Made by a program: the position numbers and the translations under genes. Under the pieces are notes generated by a model, which made no database searches, was not told the DNA's origin, and saw nothing but the letters and a program-made list of their open reading frames with translations. A stretch of DNA of 41,597 bases from Verrucomicrobiaceae bacterium (lineage in GTDB: Bacteria > Verrucomicrobiota > Verrucomicrobiia > Verrucomicrobiales > Verrucomicrobiaceae): contig CANIBP010000056.1 of the NCBI GenBank assembly GCA_947466075.1, positions 1 through 41,597 of the forward strand. Direction: 5' to 3'. The first letter of the stretch is position 1. Every line of letters begins with the position of its first letter. Shown here in pieces: positions 7,544-15,983 of this stretch.

Positions 7544-10111
7544 CTATTTGCTGCGGAACGGTTCGCTCAGCACGATGGCGGTGAGCAGCGATTGCATCTT
7601 GAAGCCATCGCGTTTGAGCGCGGCGGTGACGGCTTCGACGGCGGTGTGGTCGGTGTAGCCGACGGGGCGGGCGAGGGCGTAGGTCATGAGCTGCTGCGTG
7701 AAGGCGCGGGCGAACTTCTCCTTGTCGGCGAGGAGCGCGGATTTGTATTCGGGGAGCGAGTTGAATTTGCGGCCGTCCATGAATTCGCCCGCGGCGTTGA
7801 TGGGCGGGGTGTTGCCGCCCTTGAAATTTTCGCCGTTCGCCCGCGTGCGCCATTCGCCGATGGCGTCGTAATTTTCCAGCGCGAGTCCGAATGGGTCGAG
7901 CTTCGCGTGGCAGGAGGCACAGGTTTCCTCGGTGCGATGTTTCTCCAATCGCTCGCGCACGGTTAGCTTGGCACCGGACGTGTTGGGTTGGATTTCACCG
8001 GCGTTGGCGGGCGGATTGCCGGGCGGGTCGTTGAACAATTTCGTGAGCACCCATGCGCCGCGCCGGATGGGCAGCGTGCGCGTGCCGTCGGCGAGCAGCG
8101 TCATGAGCCCGCTGAGGCCGAGCACGCCGCCGCGGTTGTTGCCCGGCTTCAGCGCCACGCGGTGGAATTCCGCGCCGCTCACGGCGTCGAGTCCGTAGTG
8201 CTTCGCGAGACGCTCATTCACCATCGCGAAGTCGGAGTCGAGCAGCGCGGTGATGGGCAAATCGCGCGCGACGATTTCGCCGAAGAACGCGAACGCCTCC
8301 TCGCGCTGCGCGGTTTCGAGTTCCTTGTCGTAGTTCTTGTATTCCTTCGCGGGCTGGATGTTCCCGAAGTCGCGCACGTCGAGCCACTGGCCGGCGAAAT
8401 CCTCGGTGAAGCGCCGCGCCCGTTTATCCGCGAGCATCCGCTTCACCTGTGCGGCGAGCACGGCGGGCTGCGTGAGCTGGCGCTTCGCAGCGATGAGGAA
8501 CAGCTCGTCGTCAGGGAACGAACTCCACAGGAAATACGAGAGCCGCGTAGCGAGTTCGAAGTCGTTCAGCGCGCGCGGGCCGACGGGCAGCGGCTCCTGC
8601 AAATAGAGGAACGCGGGCGAGCACAGCGCCGTCTCCAGCCCGAGCCGCATCGCCTCGCGGAACGGCTGCTTCGACTTCATCGCCTGCGACACCACGCGCA
8701 GCACGCGCTCGATTTCCCCTGCGTCCAGCGGACGCCGATACATGCGCGGGAGCAACTTCGTGAAAATTTCCCGCGCATACGATTCGTCGGCGCGCGTGTC
8801 GCCCGCGAAAAAAATCCGCTTGTGGCTCGCAGGCGGCCAGTCCTTCTGCACCGGCCCCTCGACCTCCACCGCGTCCATGAAAAGCCGCGGCAGCTTCGCG
8901 ATGTCCATCTCGGGATTGAAGACATTCTCCGGCCCGTTGAACGCATCGAACGCCTTGTTCACTGCGTCCAGCGTGGACTGTGCAGAGGCAAGGTCGGGGG
9001 ATTTCGCGCGCTTCGCCTGCTCCACAGCGCCAATCGCATTCGCGCGCTCCCTGCGCAATTTCGCCAGCGCCGGATTCACGATGACGGCCTGCGGCGTGTC
9101 GTTCCAACTGAGGACAATCCTGCGCTGCATGTCCGGGTCGCCCGCTTTCAGGAACAGCGTGAACTCCGTCACGCCCTGCTGTAACACCACCTCGCCGCGC
9201 ACCTCGATGGGCAGCTTCTCCCCATACACATAGCGGATGCGGTTCGGCACGGTGCGCGAGCGGTTGTCCACCTTCGCGCGAATGCGGAAGCGATAGTAGC
9301 CGTCCTGCGCGACGAGCTTGTTCAGGGCGACATTTCCAATCATCGCGAACTCACGCTCCGGCCCGCCCGTGTAGGATTCGCCTTGGATGTATTCGACACC
9401 GTCCGCCTTCACCTCGTTCTTCGCAGCACCGAATGGAATCGGCTTCCCAGCGCCGATGATGGTGCGGCCCTTCTCAGGCGGCCCTTTGCGGCCGCTCTCC
9501 CACTCGAACACCTCCCGCTGTGCCGTCTGCGCCTGCGGCTCGACGATGGCCGCGCGGGAAATCATCTGCGCGGCGAGCAGATATTTTTCGAGCTGCGTCT
9601 GGTCGAGGAACAGCGCCGTGCTCACGCGGTCGAAGCCCTCGGCCTTGCCATCGCTCGGCAGCTCGGCCTCGATGTGTTCGAGAAAGTTGTCATCCAGCGC
9701 GAGCAAATCGCGCAGCGTGTGCAGATACTCCGAGCGGTTCAAACGGCGCATCAAATTGCGCCCGCCCGTGCTGCGCGCGACCTTCTCCGCATTGAGCAGT
9801 TCGCCGTTTATCCACGAGACAAACGCCTTCGCCTCCACCGCGCCGGGCCGCTTCTCCTTCTTCGGCGGCATCTCGCCCGTCGCCACGCGGTCGAGCACTT
9901 CCTTCCACACATCCGCATTTTTCCCCTGAAGAAAATCCGCACTCAACTCATCCAGTCGCAGCCCCGCCTTCGCTTTCTTCGCGTCGTGGCAACTGTAGCA
10001 GTGCTGCGAGAGGAAGGTTTTCACCTGTGGTGGCACCGCAGCTTTCGCCGTGGGCAGTGCAACGGCGAGAACGGTCAGCAGTGCAGAAATCGATCGCATG
10101 GCGAGCTTCAT
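7544..10111 (-). CDS. Planctomycete-type cytochrome c with DUF1587/DUF1592/DUF1588/DUF1585 (855 aa)
   Basis: An exported c-type cytochrome of unknown reaction. After a Sec signal (residues 1-25) comes a PSCyt1-like domain with haem motif CYSCH at 38-42 and conserved MPPK at 81. Then follow a DUF1587-like region (RRLNRSEYLHTLRDLL, about 122-137), a beta-rich insert, DUF1592 (LATRLSYFLWSSFPDDEL), DUF1588 with a second CXXCH (CASCH, 731-735, then KLDPFGLALENYD), and DUF1585 at the C-terminus. Domain order and length are normal for the family. It precedes its DUF1552 partner by 19 bases. ATG at 10,111 is used; ATG at 10,099 would also leave a signal peptide. It is likely an electron-transfer or oxidoreductase component acting on an extracytoplasmic substrate. 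Confidence 0.88.
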   Translation of the reverse strand: MKLAMRSISALLTVLAVALPTAKAAVPPQVKTFLSQHCYSCHDAKKAKAGLRLDELSADFLQGKNADVWKEVLDRVATGEMPPKKEKRPGAVEAKAFVSWINGELLNAEKVARSTGGRNLMRRLNRSEYLHTLRDLLALDDNFLEHIEAELPSDGKAEGFDRVSTALFLDQTQLEKYLLAAQMISRAAIVEPQAQTAQREVFEWESGRKGPPEKGRTIIGAGKPIPFGAAKNEVKADGVEYIQGESYTGGPEREFAMIGNVALNKLVAQDGYYRFRIRAKVDNRSRTVPNRIRYVYGEKLPIEVRGEVVLQQGVTEFTLFLKAGDPDMQRRIVLSWNDTPQAVIVNPALAKLRRERANAIGAVEQAKRAKSPDLASAQSTLDAVNKAFDAFNGPENVFNPEMDIAKLPRLFMDAVEVEGPVQKDWPPASHKRIFFAGDTRADESYAREIFTKLLPRMYRRPLDAGEIERVLRVVSQAMKSKQPFREAMRLGLETALCSPAFLYLQEPLPVGPRALNDFELATRLSYFLWSSFPDDELFLIAAKRQLTQPAVLAAQVKRMLADKRARRFTEDFAGQWLDVRDFGNIQPAKEYKNYDKELETAQREEAFAFFGEIVARDLPITALLDSDFAMVNERLAKHYGLDAVSGAEFHRVALKPGNNRGGVLGLSGLMTLLADGTRTLPIRRGAWVLTKLFNDPPGNPPANAGEIQPNTSGAKLTVRERLEKHRTEETCASCHAKLDPFGLALENYDAIGEWRTRANGENFKGGNTPPINAAGEFMDGRKFNSLPEYKSALLADKEKFARAFTQQLMTYALARPVGYTDHTAVEAVTAALKRDGFKMQSLLTAIVLSEPFRSK

Positions 10112-10138
10112 GTTGAACGCGGTTGGAACAAACGGCGG

Positions 10139-11023
10139 CTACTCCTTTGTCTTGGCTGCTGGCTGTGAGATTTGGTCGCCGATGCGGTCCTTCCCAACGG
10201 CGATGTCGTCGATATAAACGATGCACGCACCTTCGACCACGGGTGGTTTTCCCCAGTGATTCACCCAGCCAAAATGCATGCTCTCAAAAACGGCCGGGAT
10301 TTCGGTGCGTTCAAAATTCTTTGTTCCCGGCTGCGCAGCGAAACGCTCCTTCCCATTCACATAGAAGCGGTAGGTCTGAGTCGCGTGATCCATATGCCAT
10401 TCCACGAGCGTCCACTCTTCGACGAACTTTTCGGGGAGCGCCTTGCCGCCGCCATTGAACTCCCTGTGCGGGGTGCCTTGATACATGCCGCTGTAGAAGT
10501 AGTGGAACGCATTGTCTTTCTTCACGGACATGTCCGCGATGTTCCAGACCATGGGTTCGCCGGTCGCCTTGCTGCGCGCCTGGCCCCACATCATCGTGGC
10601 ATGAGCGGGCGGGGGCGCAGGCAGTTGCACACGATAGAACAACCGACCCCAATGATGTCCGCCAAGCGCCGCGAGGTCCGGGCCTGACTTGATCAAATCC
10701 GAGATTCTCGCCGCAGCATTGAGGCGCAGAGCATGAGTTCCACTGTGAGCCACGCCTTCGGCAACCGCGATCTCCCCCTTCTTGGTGAAGCCTTTTGGGA
10801 TGGTGCCAACTGCTGTGGATTCGAAGTCTTCGAAGATAGTCAGGCTAGCTGTCTTCAACGGGACAATTTGCGAATCGTCAGCGTTTTGCTTTGCCTTGGG
10901 TTCAGCTGCCGTTGTGAAAGCAGAAGCCATCCATAGGGAAGCTAATGCAGAGCAGAGGGGAGTCTTGCCTGCCCGGATTGCTTTGAACAGCGCGGTGTCG
11001 TTCCATCTTAAATGAGCGGTCAT
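10139..11023 (-). CDS. Secreted jelly-roll/lectin-like protein, paralogue B (294 aa)
   Basis: A paralogue of the protein at 4,155-4,982, with the same domain from IFEDFESTAVGTIPKGF to the tail DRIGDQISQP. The N-terminus is longer: about 20 polar and basic residues precede the hydrophobic core SALASLWMASAFTTAA. The ATG overlaps the sulfatase stop by four bases (ATGA at 11,020-11,023), which supports this start despite the long N-region. No catalytic residues are recognisable. Two diverged copies in one operon suggest either two related ligands or a binding protein paired with each enzyme group. The fold assignment is tentative. Confidence 0.72.
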   Translation of the reverse strand: MTAHLRWNDTALFKAIRAGKTPLCSALASLWMASAFTTAAEPKAKQNADDSQIVPLKTASLTIFEDFESTAVGTIPKGFTKKGEIAVAEGVAHSGTHALRLNAAARISDLIKSGPDLAALGGHHWGRLFYRVQLPAPPPAHATMMWGQARSKATGEPMVWNIADMSVKKDNAFHYFYSGMYQGTPHREFNGGGKALPEKFVEEWTLVEWHMDHATQTYRFYVNGKERFAAQPGTKNFERTEIPAVFESMHFGWVNHWGKPPVVEGACIVYIDDIAVGKDRIGDQISQPAAKTKE

Positions 11024-12483
11024 TTCTTATTGGGTTGAGTGTTTGAAGGCGTTTCCTGAAGCGGCCAGATGCGTTCATCGCTTCGCGTCTTGTGGAAAAT
11101 CTCCTCCATCGCGCGGACAACGTCCGTGTTGGAGTCCGCAACATTCCGGGTCTCACCGGGGTCGGACTGGAGGTCGTATAGCTCGATCGGTTTGGAGGGC
11201 GCGAGACGCACGGCCTTCCAGTCTCTCTTGCGCACCGCCTGCTGCGATGCTCCCTCGTGAAATTCCCAATACAGATACTCATGAGCAGGCTGTGCCCGGC
11301 CCATGAGTTCGGGAACCAACGACAGGCCGTCAGTCTCCTTAGGCACCGCAAGCCCGGCGAGTTCGGCGAAAGTCGGCAGCATGTCCCAGAAGGCTGACGG
11401 ATGGTCGGAGATGCGCCCGGCCTTGATATGTCCGGGCCAGCGCGCGAGCAGCGGCACACGGATGCCGCCTTCATACAAGTCGCGTTTGCCGCCGCGCAAT
11501 GGCCCGCTGCTTTGGAAGAACTCGGGCTTCACTCCGCCTTCCCGGTGCGGGCCATTGTCGCTGCTGAATAGCACGAGCGTGCCGCCATCGATTTCCAACT
11601 TCTTCAGTTCCTCAAACAACGAACCAATGTCGGCGTCCATCCGCGAAATCACCGCTGCCTTGGCCTTCTCGACTGCGGGCCATGACTCCTCGTGGTAAGG
11701 ACCGAAATGTGGGACTTCGATGCCGTGCGCCGCTCCCAGTTCCCTCGCCTCGTTATTAGCGTGCGGCACGGGGTAGCAGAGCATCAGAAAGAACGGACGG
11801 TCCTTTGCGCGGATGACTTGGAGTGCTTCCTGAGTGAACAAATCCGGCGCAAAGTCCGAGCGCTGCTCCGCATATCCGGTAAGTTCAGCCTGGCCATCCT
11901 TATAGTGCTCCACCGGGTGGCGCACCACGTTACGCAAAGGAACTTTCTCCGAATTGCGCCACAGAAACTCCGGATATGAGTTATGCGCGTGCCACATGCT
12001 GAGATAGCCAAAGAAAGAGTCGAATCCGCACCGTTGCGGATCGCCCGGCGGCGGCGGATGGCCGATTCCCCATTTGCCCACGCAAGCCGTGCGATAACCG
12101 GCAGACTTCAGCACCGATGCCAGCGTTGGCTCGCCATTTTTTAACAACCCGTCGCCGTTCCCGCGAATCGTGCCATGCCCGGTGTGCCGCCCGGTCAGGA
12201 GCGCACAGCGCGAAGGCGCACAGACGGTCGAGCCCGCGTAATGCTGGGTGAAGCGGAAGCCCTCAGCGGCCATGCGGTCGAGGTTCGGCGTCTTGATGCG
12301 TTTCTGTCCGTAGCATCCGAGGTCGCCATAGCCGAGGTCATCGCCCAGGATGAAAATGATATTTGGCTTGCCTACAGGCAGCGAGGCATCAGCAGCGGTA
12401 AACGCAGCCAGCAGCACGAATAGCAGGGCGGCAATGAAGGTCGCGAGAAGACGCGTGGGTCCAGTGTTTACACAAGATTTCAT
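11020..12483 (-). CDS. Secreted sulfatase (formylglycine type, S1 family)
   Basis: An arylsulfatase-like enzyme of 487 residues that removes sulfate esters, here probably from a polysaccharide. A long hydrophobic N-terminus (about 10-33) serves as signal. Metal-site Asp48 and Asp49 sit in ILGDDLGYGD. CAPSRCALLTGR starts at Cys88, the residue oxidised to formylglycine in the type I signature C-x-P-S-R. VGKWGIG (Lys137), a candidate His241, and SSDNG (Asp309, Asn310) complete the usual active-site set. No sulfatase-maturing enzyme is in the window. It overlaps the FecR gene upstream and jelly-roll paralogue B downstream by four bases each, so it is the first enzyme under the sigma/FecR pair. 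Class is firm; the sulfated substrate is unknown. Confidence 0.93.
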   Translation of the reverse strand: MKSCVNTGPTRLLATFIAALLFVLLAAFTAADASLPVGKPNIIFILGDDLGYGDLGCYGQKRIKTPNLDRMAAEGFRFTQHYAGSTVCAPSRCALLTGRHTGHGTIRGNGDGLLKNGEPTLASVLKSAGYRTACVGKWGIGHPPPPGDPQRCGFDSFFGYLSMWHAHNSYPEFLWRNSEKVPLRNVVRHPVEHYKDGQAELTGYAEQRSDFAPDLFTQEALQVIRAKDRPFFLMLCYPVPHANNEARELGAAHGIEVPHFGPYHEESWPAVEKAKAAVISRMDADIGSLFEELKKLEIDGGTLVLFSSDNGPHREGGVKPEFFQSSGPLRGGKRDLYEGGIRVPLLARWPGHIKAGRISDHPSAFWDMLPTFAELAGLAVPKETDGLSLVPELMGRAQPAHEYLYWEFHEGASQQAVRKRDWKAVRLAPSKPIELYDLQSDPGETRNVADSNTDVVRAMEEIFHKTRSDERIWPLQETPSNTQPNKK

Positions 12484-13814
12484 CGTGGTTCCAAGGCGAT
12501 CTCCGTCAGCTCCAGTCCGGCGTCGGCTTCATAAGTGGTGATGGCTATGTAGTGAACGCCGCGCGGACCCGATGAGGTCGCGGGCGATTGCTCAAAGTCC
12601 GCGAGTCGTAATGTGATCTCGCCCCACTGCCCCGGTGGCAGATCACGCCACGCGGGCACCTCATGAAGTTGCAGCATCTGCGCGCCCGTCGGCTCATCCA
12701 GCGGACGCGCGCAGACGAAAATATGCAAAGCACTGCGTCGAGCGCGTCTCACCTTCAGACGCAGCACCGTGTCGTCCGTCAGCCGCGCCAGCGCTCCTGC
12801 GGGCGATGAGCGTGCATGAATGGTGCCGATGGTGTGGTTGGGCTGCTTGCTGCCGGGATAGCTCTCCAACACGGCTTGAACAAATCCATGAGTGCTGCCA
12901 TCCGGCCCAGTCTCCGTCATCCATTCGCCGAGTCGCCACCCCTCAGGCAGTCCGCTGTCGAAACGCTGCGTCCATGACTCCGGCAGAGGCGCGCGCAGGC
13001 TTGCATTCATCTTCCCGTCCGGCAGCGAGGAGGCTGTCGCGCTCGAGTTCTTCGGCACATCCACCGAAGCGCCATCCGCAAGCCGCGTCATTTTCACCGT
13101 GCCCGACTGCACATCCAACCGAGTGCTGCCCGGTGCTGCTGCCACACTGAACACAGTGCCCAACACCTGCAGTTCTGCCGTGGTCGTGCGCACGATGAGT
13201 GGCTTGCCGGTGGGCTGTGATTTCACTTGTGCCGTGAAACCACCAGCCAGAACACGCAGCTTCTTTTGACCTGCGTCTTCAAAGCCCAGCTTCGCCTCGC
13301 CACTGAGCGCGACATCCGTGCCATCGTTAAACCTCAACACCGCAGTGCTCATCGGCGACTGAGTTTGCAGATCACCCGCAGGGAGTCGCATTCCCGCGTT
13401 TGCCACCACCATCTCAGTCTCCCCCTCCGCACGCGACCAAACCGTGCCTGAGACTTCCGCCAGCATGACCACCGCGGGCCCGACGGAATTTTGAACGACC
13501 GAATTCTTCCGCATGTCGCTCCGCCACCACCATGCGCCGCCTGCCAGCAGCGTCACGCACGCGGCAAGCGCAAGCACTGGCCGCACCCACAGGTGCAGCG
13601 GAGATCGCAAACTCACCGCATTCGCATCCCCACCGAGAATCGCCTCCGCATCGCAAGCCAGCCGCGCATGCAACTCGACGCGCCACAAGTATTCATCGCG
13701 CGCCGCCGTGTCCGTTCGCAGCAGCACATTCAACTCCTCCGCCTGCCGCTCCGACAAGCTGCCGTCGCACACCGCCGCCACCGCTTCATCAAATTCCGGC
13801 GATGGGAAATTCAC
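12480..13814 (-). CDS. FecR-domain anti-sigma-like membrane protein with C-terminal jelly-roll-like domain (444 aa)
   Basis: A probable membrane regulator of the adjacent sigma factor. Residues 1-70 form a cytoplasmic anti-sigma-like region (FDEAVAAVCDGSLSERQAEEL). One membrane helix lies at about 75-97 (LWVRPVLALAACVTLLAGG). A FecR domain follows at about 118-245 (AEVSGTVW, LPAGDLQTQSPMSTAVLRF, VLGTVFSV). Residues about 280-444 form a beta-rich domain (RFDSGLPEGWRLGEW) resembling carbohydrate-binding jelly rolls. The start is GTG at 13,814: it overlaps the sigma stop as GTGA and has AGGAGGT upstream. A longer frame reading into the sigma gene is an artefact. Inference: the periplasmic tail senses a glycan and releases or activates the sigma factor. 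Confidence 0.87.
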   Translation of the reverse strand: MNFPSPEFDEAVAAVCDGSLSERQAEELNVLLRTDTAARDEYLWRVELHARLACDAEAILGGDANAVSLRSPLHLWVRPVLALAACVTLLAGGAWWWRSDMRKNSVVQNSVGPAVVMLAEVSGTVWSRAEGETEMVVANAGMRLPAGDLQTQSPMSTAVLRFNDGTDVALSGEAKLGFEDAGQKKLRVLAGGFTAQVKSQPTGKPLIVRTTTAELQVLGTVFSVAAAPGSTRLDVQSGTVKMTRLADGASVDVPKNSSATASSLPDGKMNASLRAPLPESWTQRFDSGLPEGWRLGEWMTETGPDGSTHGFVQAVLESYPGSKQPNHTIGTIHARSSPAGALARLTDDTVLRLKVRRARRSALHIFVCARPLDEPTGAQMLQLHEVPAWRDLPPGQWGEITLRLADFEQSPATSSGPRGVHYIAITTYEADAGLELTEIALEPR

Positions 13815-14350
13815 GCCTCCACCTCCTGCGCGGTCGTCGTCCGCACACATTCCAGCAACGCCTGCCGGATGCGCTGCAACATTTTGTAAACCGCCTCCAC
13901 ACTCCCCCCCTGCGCCGCCGCGAGCGCCCCGATGCCCGTGCGATCGTAATAGTATCCGGTCACCAATCGCCGCTGCTCCTCCGGCAATTTCTCCACGCAT
14001 TTCTCCAAAGCCGCCAGCCGGCGCTCCATCTCCGGCCGCAGCGCCTCACGCCGCTGCGTCAGTTCCTCCGCCAGCCCATGCTCCAGCAACCGCTGCCAGA
14101 TGGCCCGCCGCTCCAGCCAGCGCCGTGTATGATGCTGCGCAAACCGACAAGCCCAAGGCGTGAACGGACGCGCCTCATCATACTCCGCGAACTTCTCCCA
14201 CAACGCCGCCGCCGTCTGCTGCACAATATCCTCCGCATCCGCCAGACTCGGCACCATCGCCAGAACCGTCCGCCGCACCTCCCGCTCGCTCGCAAGAAAC
14301 AGCCGCAAAAAGCGTGGCTGGTCGGGCGGTGATGGCGAATTCGGATTCAT
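13811..14350 (-). CDS. ECF-type sigma-70 factor, Rhodopirellula/Verrucomicrobium family
   Basis: A 179-residue alternative sigma factor. Region 2 occupies about residues 12-82 (ASEREVRRTVLAMVPSLADAEDIVQQT, then PFTPWACRFAQHHTRRWLE). Region 4 lies at about 108-172 (LEKCVEKLPEEQRRLVTGYYYDR, then a helix-turn-helix around GGSVEAVYKMLQRIRQALLECV). The pattern fits the small sigma family seen in Rhodopirellula and Verrucomicrobium, often followed by FecR genes. It is translationally coupled to the FecR gene and heads block I. It starts 86 bases after the beta-helix gene's stop; in that gap I find no convincing housekeeping promoter or terminator, so it may be autoregulated or partly read through from block II. 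Confidence 0.9.
   Translation of the reverse strand: MNPNSPSPPDQPRFLRLFLASEREVRRTVLAMVPSLADAEDIVQQTAAALWEKFAEYDEARPFTPWACRFAQHHTRRWLERRAIWQRLLEHGLAEELTQRREALRPEMERRLAALEKCVEKLPEEQRRLVTGYYYDRTGIGALAAAQGGSVEAVYKMLQRIRQALLECVRTTTAQEVEA
13821..13827 (-). promoter_or_regulatory. Shine-Dalgarno AGGAGGT deciding the FecR GTG start
   Basis: AGGAGGT lies six bases upstream of the GTG at 13,814, inside the 3' end of the sigma-factor gene. It is the strongest ribosome-binding motif in the window and supports GTG as start over any codon further upstream. Confidence 0.7.
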
Positions 14351-14435
14351 GCTGGTTTAAATCATCTTCCGTCGGGCTCGCGTTTTTGGACAAACAATTT
14401 GCGTTTCACTCTCCGGAATTACCGCAAACAGTATT

Positions 14436-15983
14436 TCAATACCCAATATTCCTCACCGCCGCTTCGCCCAGTCGCTCACGCAACTGCGTAAGATACAGGC
14501 TGGCGGGCGTCACGGGCTCGATTGCAGAGAAGAAGGATTCCTTGCTGTGTGTCTTATGCGGCTCGCCTTTGCAGCCGATGGTCAGATTCAAGGCTCCGGG
14601 CGGCATTTGGATTTGTAGATGTTTCACGGTGCCATTCCATACGATGCCCCAGCCGATGGCCCAGCCGTGACCGGAGCCGGAGCTTTGCCGGTTGATGAGA
14701 TCGACCCGTCCGTCGGGGATGGTGCATGAGTCAATCAACAGGCCCGTGGACCAATGCATGTGCGGCTGGATGCTGCCCTCGCCCTCGAACGTGCAGTTGA
14801 GCACCACGTTCAACATCGCGGCCTGGTTCAGCGTGGCGACGTAGAAGCCGCCGAGTCCGTGCGAGCTGCAACGGTCCACGAGCACCTGCGAGCCGCGGAT
14901 GGAAATATCCGCCGGATAGCCCGCGCCCTTTTCCACCGTGGAGTTGTGATAGGAGTGCGCGCCCGTGATGGTGATGCGTCGGCAGCCGCCCCACACTTGG
15001 ACGTTGTTGAGCGTCTCGCGCATGACGATGTCTTTGACCCAGCAGTCCTCGCTATCGCCCTTGAGCGCGACGGAGATGTTCTTGCCCGCAGTCAGCGTGC
15101 CTTTGTGCGACGGCGAAACGATCTGCAGCGATTCGATGCCGCATTGGCTGAGGCGCTTCACGGCAGGCGTCTTGATCACCACCGCTGGTTCGTCGAGCAA
15201 CTGGGCATCAATCGTGTCGGTGAGCGGCACGTCGAGCGTGAGGCAATTGCCTTCGATGGAGCGGATGCTGCGATGAATCGTGATCGTCGTATTATCCTTC
15301 ATCCACGTCTGCGGGCTGTCTTCTTTGCCTTTCCGCTTCCTTACGAGGTCGGCCATGCCCATGAACTGAATCCACTTCGCCGTCCGCGCCCAACGGATGC
15401 GAATAGCATCGCCCGCCGCCAGCCCCTTCGCATCCTTCACGGAAAGAGTCAGCGTGCCCGCCGGCACATACGCATCTGCAATTGGAAACGTGTTCGCCGG
15501 GGTCTCCTTCGGAAACGAAAGCTCCGGACCCTCGATGATGAAAGCGGTATGCGGTTCGCCCGTCATCTCGATCAACGTCCCGTCCTTGCCTGATCCCGAC
15601 CCGCGCACCACGACGCCGTCCTGCGTCAGCGTGATCTCTTTCGAGCAATGAAACGTCCCCGGCTTCAGCAACACCGCCCCACGAAATCCGTTCACCATAG
15701 GCAGCGCCGACACTTCACCAATCGACGCCTGAATCGCCGCCGTGTCATCACCGCCCGACGGCGCGACTTCCTTTTTCACCGGCAGCGTCGGCAGCGCGAC
15801 CCCACCGCCCATGTAACCCGCGTGTGAAAAGTCCATGATGCGCTCACCCTTCGGCGTCTCTTTGTAGTCCAGCTTTCCTTTCGCACCCGTCGCGACCCAT
15901 TGGCGGTCGAGCAGGTTGGTGTTGTCTGCGGAATGCGCGGCCAGCGGAGACAGCAGCAGGATGGCGAGGAACAATAGTTTCAT
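14436..15983 (-). CDS. Secreted right-handed beta-helix (pectate-lyase-like) protein (515 aa)
   Basis: A secreted parallel beta-helix protein. After the signal peptide (MKLLFLAILLLSPLAAHSA) comes a Pectate_lyase_3-like start (GGDDTAAIQASI, then GAVLLKPGTFHCSKEITL) and a long series of strand-turn repeats to about residue 470. Such proteins include polysaccharide lyases and GH28-like hydrolases, but I cannot identify catalytic residues. The C-terminal tail SLYLTQLRERLGEAAVRNIGY is non-helix and recurs as a relic at 34,547-34,636. The start at 15,983 overlaps the DUF1501 stop (ATGA) and has AAGGAG eight bases upstream. It is the last gene of block II. A glycan-cleaving role is inferred from fold and context. 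Confidence 0.82.
   Translation of the reverse strand: MKLLFLAILLLSPLAAHSADNTNLLDRQWVATGAKGKLDYKETPKGERIMDFSHAGYMGGGVALPTLPVKKEVAPSGGDDTAAIQASIGEVSALPMVNGFRGAVLLKPGTFHCSKEITLTQDGVVVRGSGSGKDGTLIEMTGEPHTAFIIEGPELSFPKETPANTFPIADAYVPAGTLTLSVKDAKGLAAGDAIRIRWARTAKWIQFMGMADLVRKRKGKEDSPQTWMKDNTTITIHRSIRSIEGNCLTLDVPLTDTIDAQLLDEPAVVIKTPAVKRLSQCGIESLQIVSPSHKGTLTAGKNISVALKGDSEDCWVKDIVMRETLNNVQVWGGCRRITITGAHSYHNSTVEKGAGYPADISIRGSQVLVDRCSSHGLGGFYVATLNQAAMLNVVLNCTFEGEGSIQPHMHWSTGLLIDSCTIPDGRVDLINRQSSGSGHGWAIGWGIVWNGTVKHLQIQMPPGALNLTIGCKGEPHKTHSKESFFSAIEPVTPASLYLTQLRERLGEAAVRNIGY

Noticed and set aside
6097..9184. Long plus-strand frames opposite the DUF1552 and cytochrome genes (for example 6,097-7,584 and 7,988-9,184)
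   Set aside because: Same antisense composition effect; no motifs, and the opposite strand is convincingly coding.
13814..14000. Longer start for the FecR protein reading into the sigma-factor gene
   Set aside because: The extension is Gly/Ala-rich out-of-frame sigma sequence; GTG 13,814 has an AGGAGGT motif and a GTGA overlap.
14351..14435. Promoter for the sigma-FecR operon
   Set aside because: No pair of -35/-10 hexamers with acceptable spacing was found by eye; an ECF-type promoter cannot be recognised without target data.
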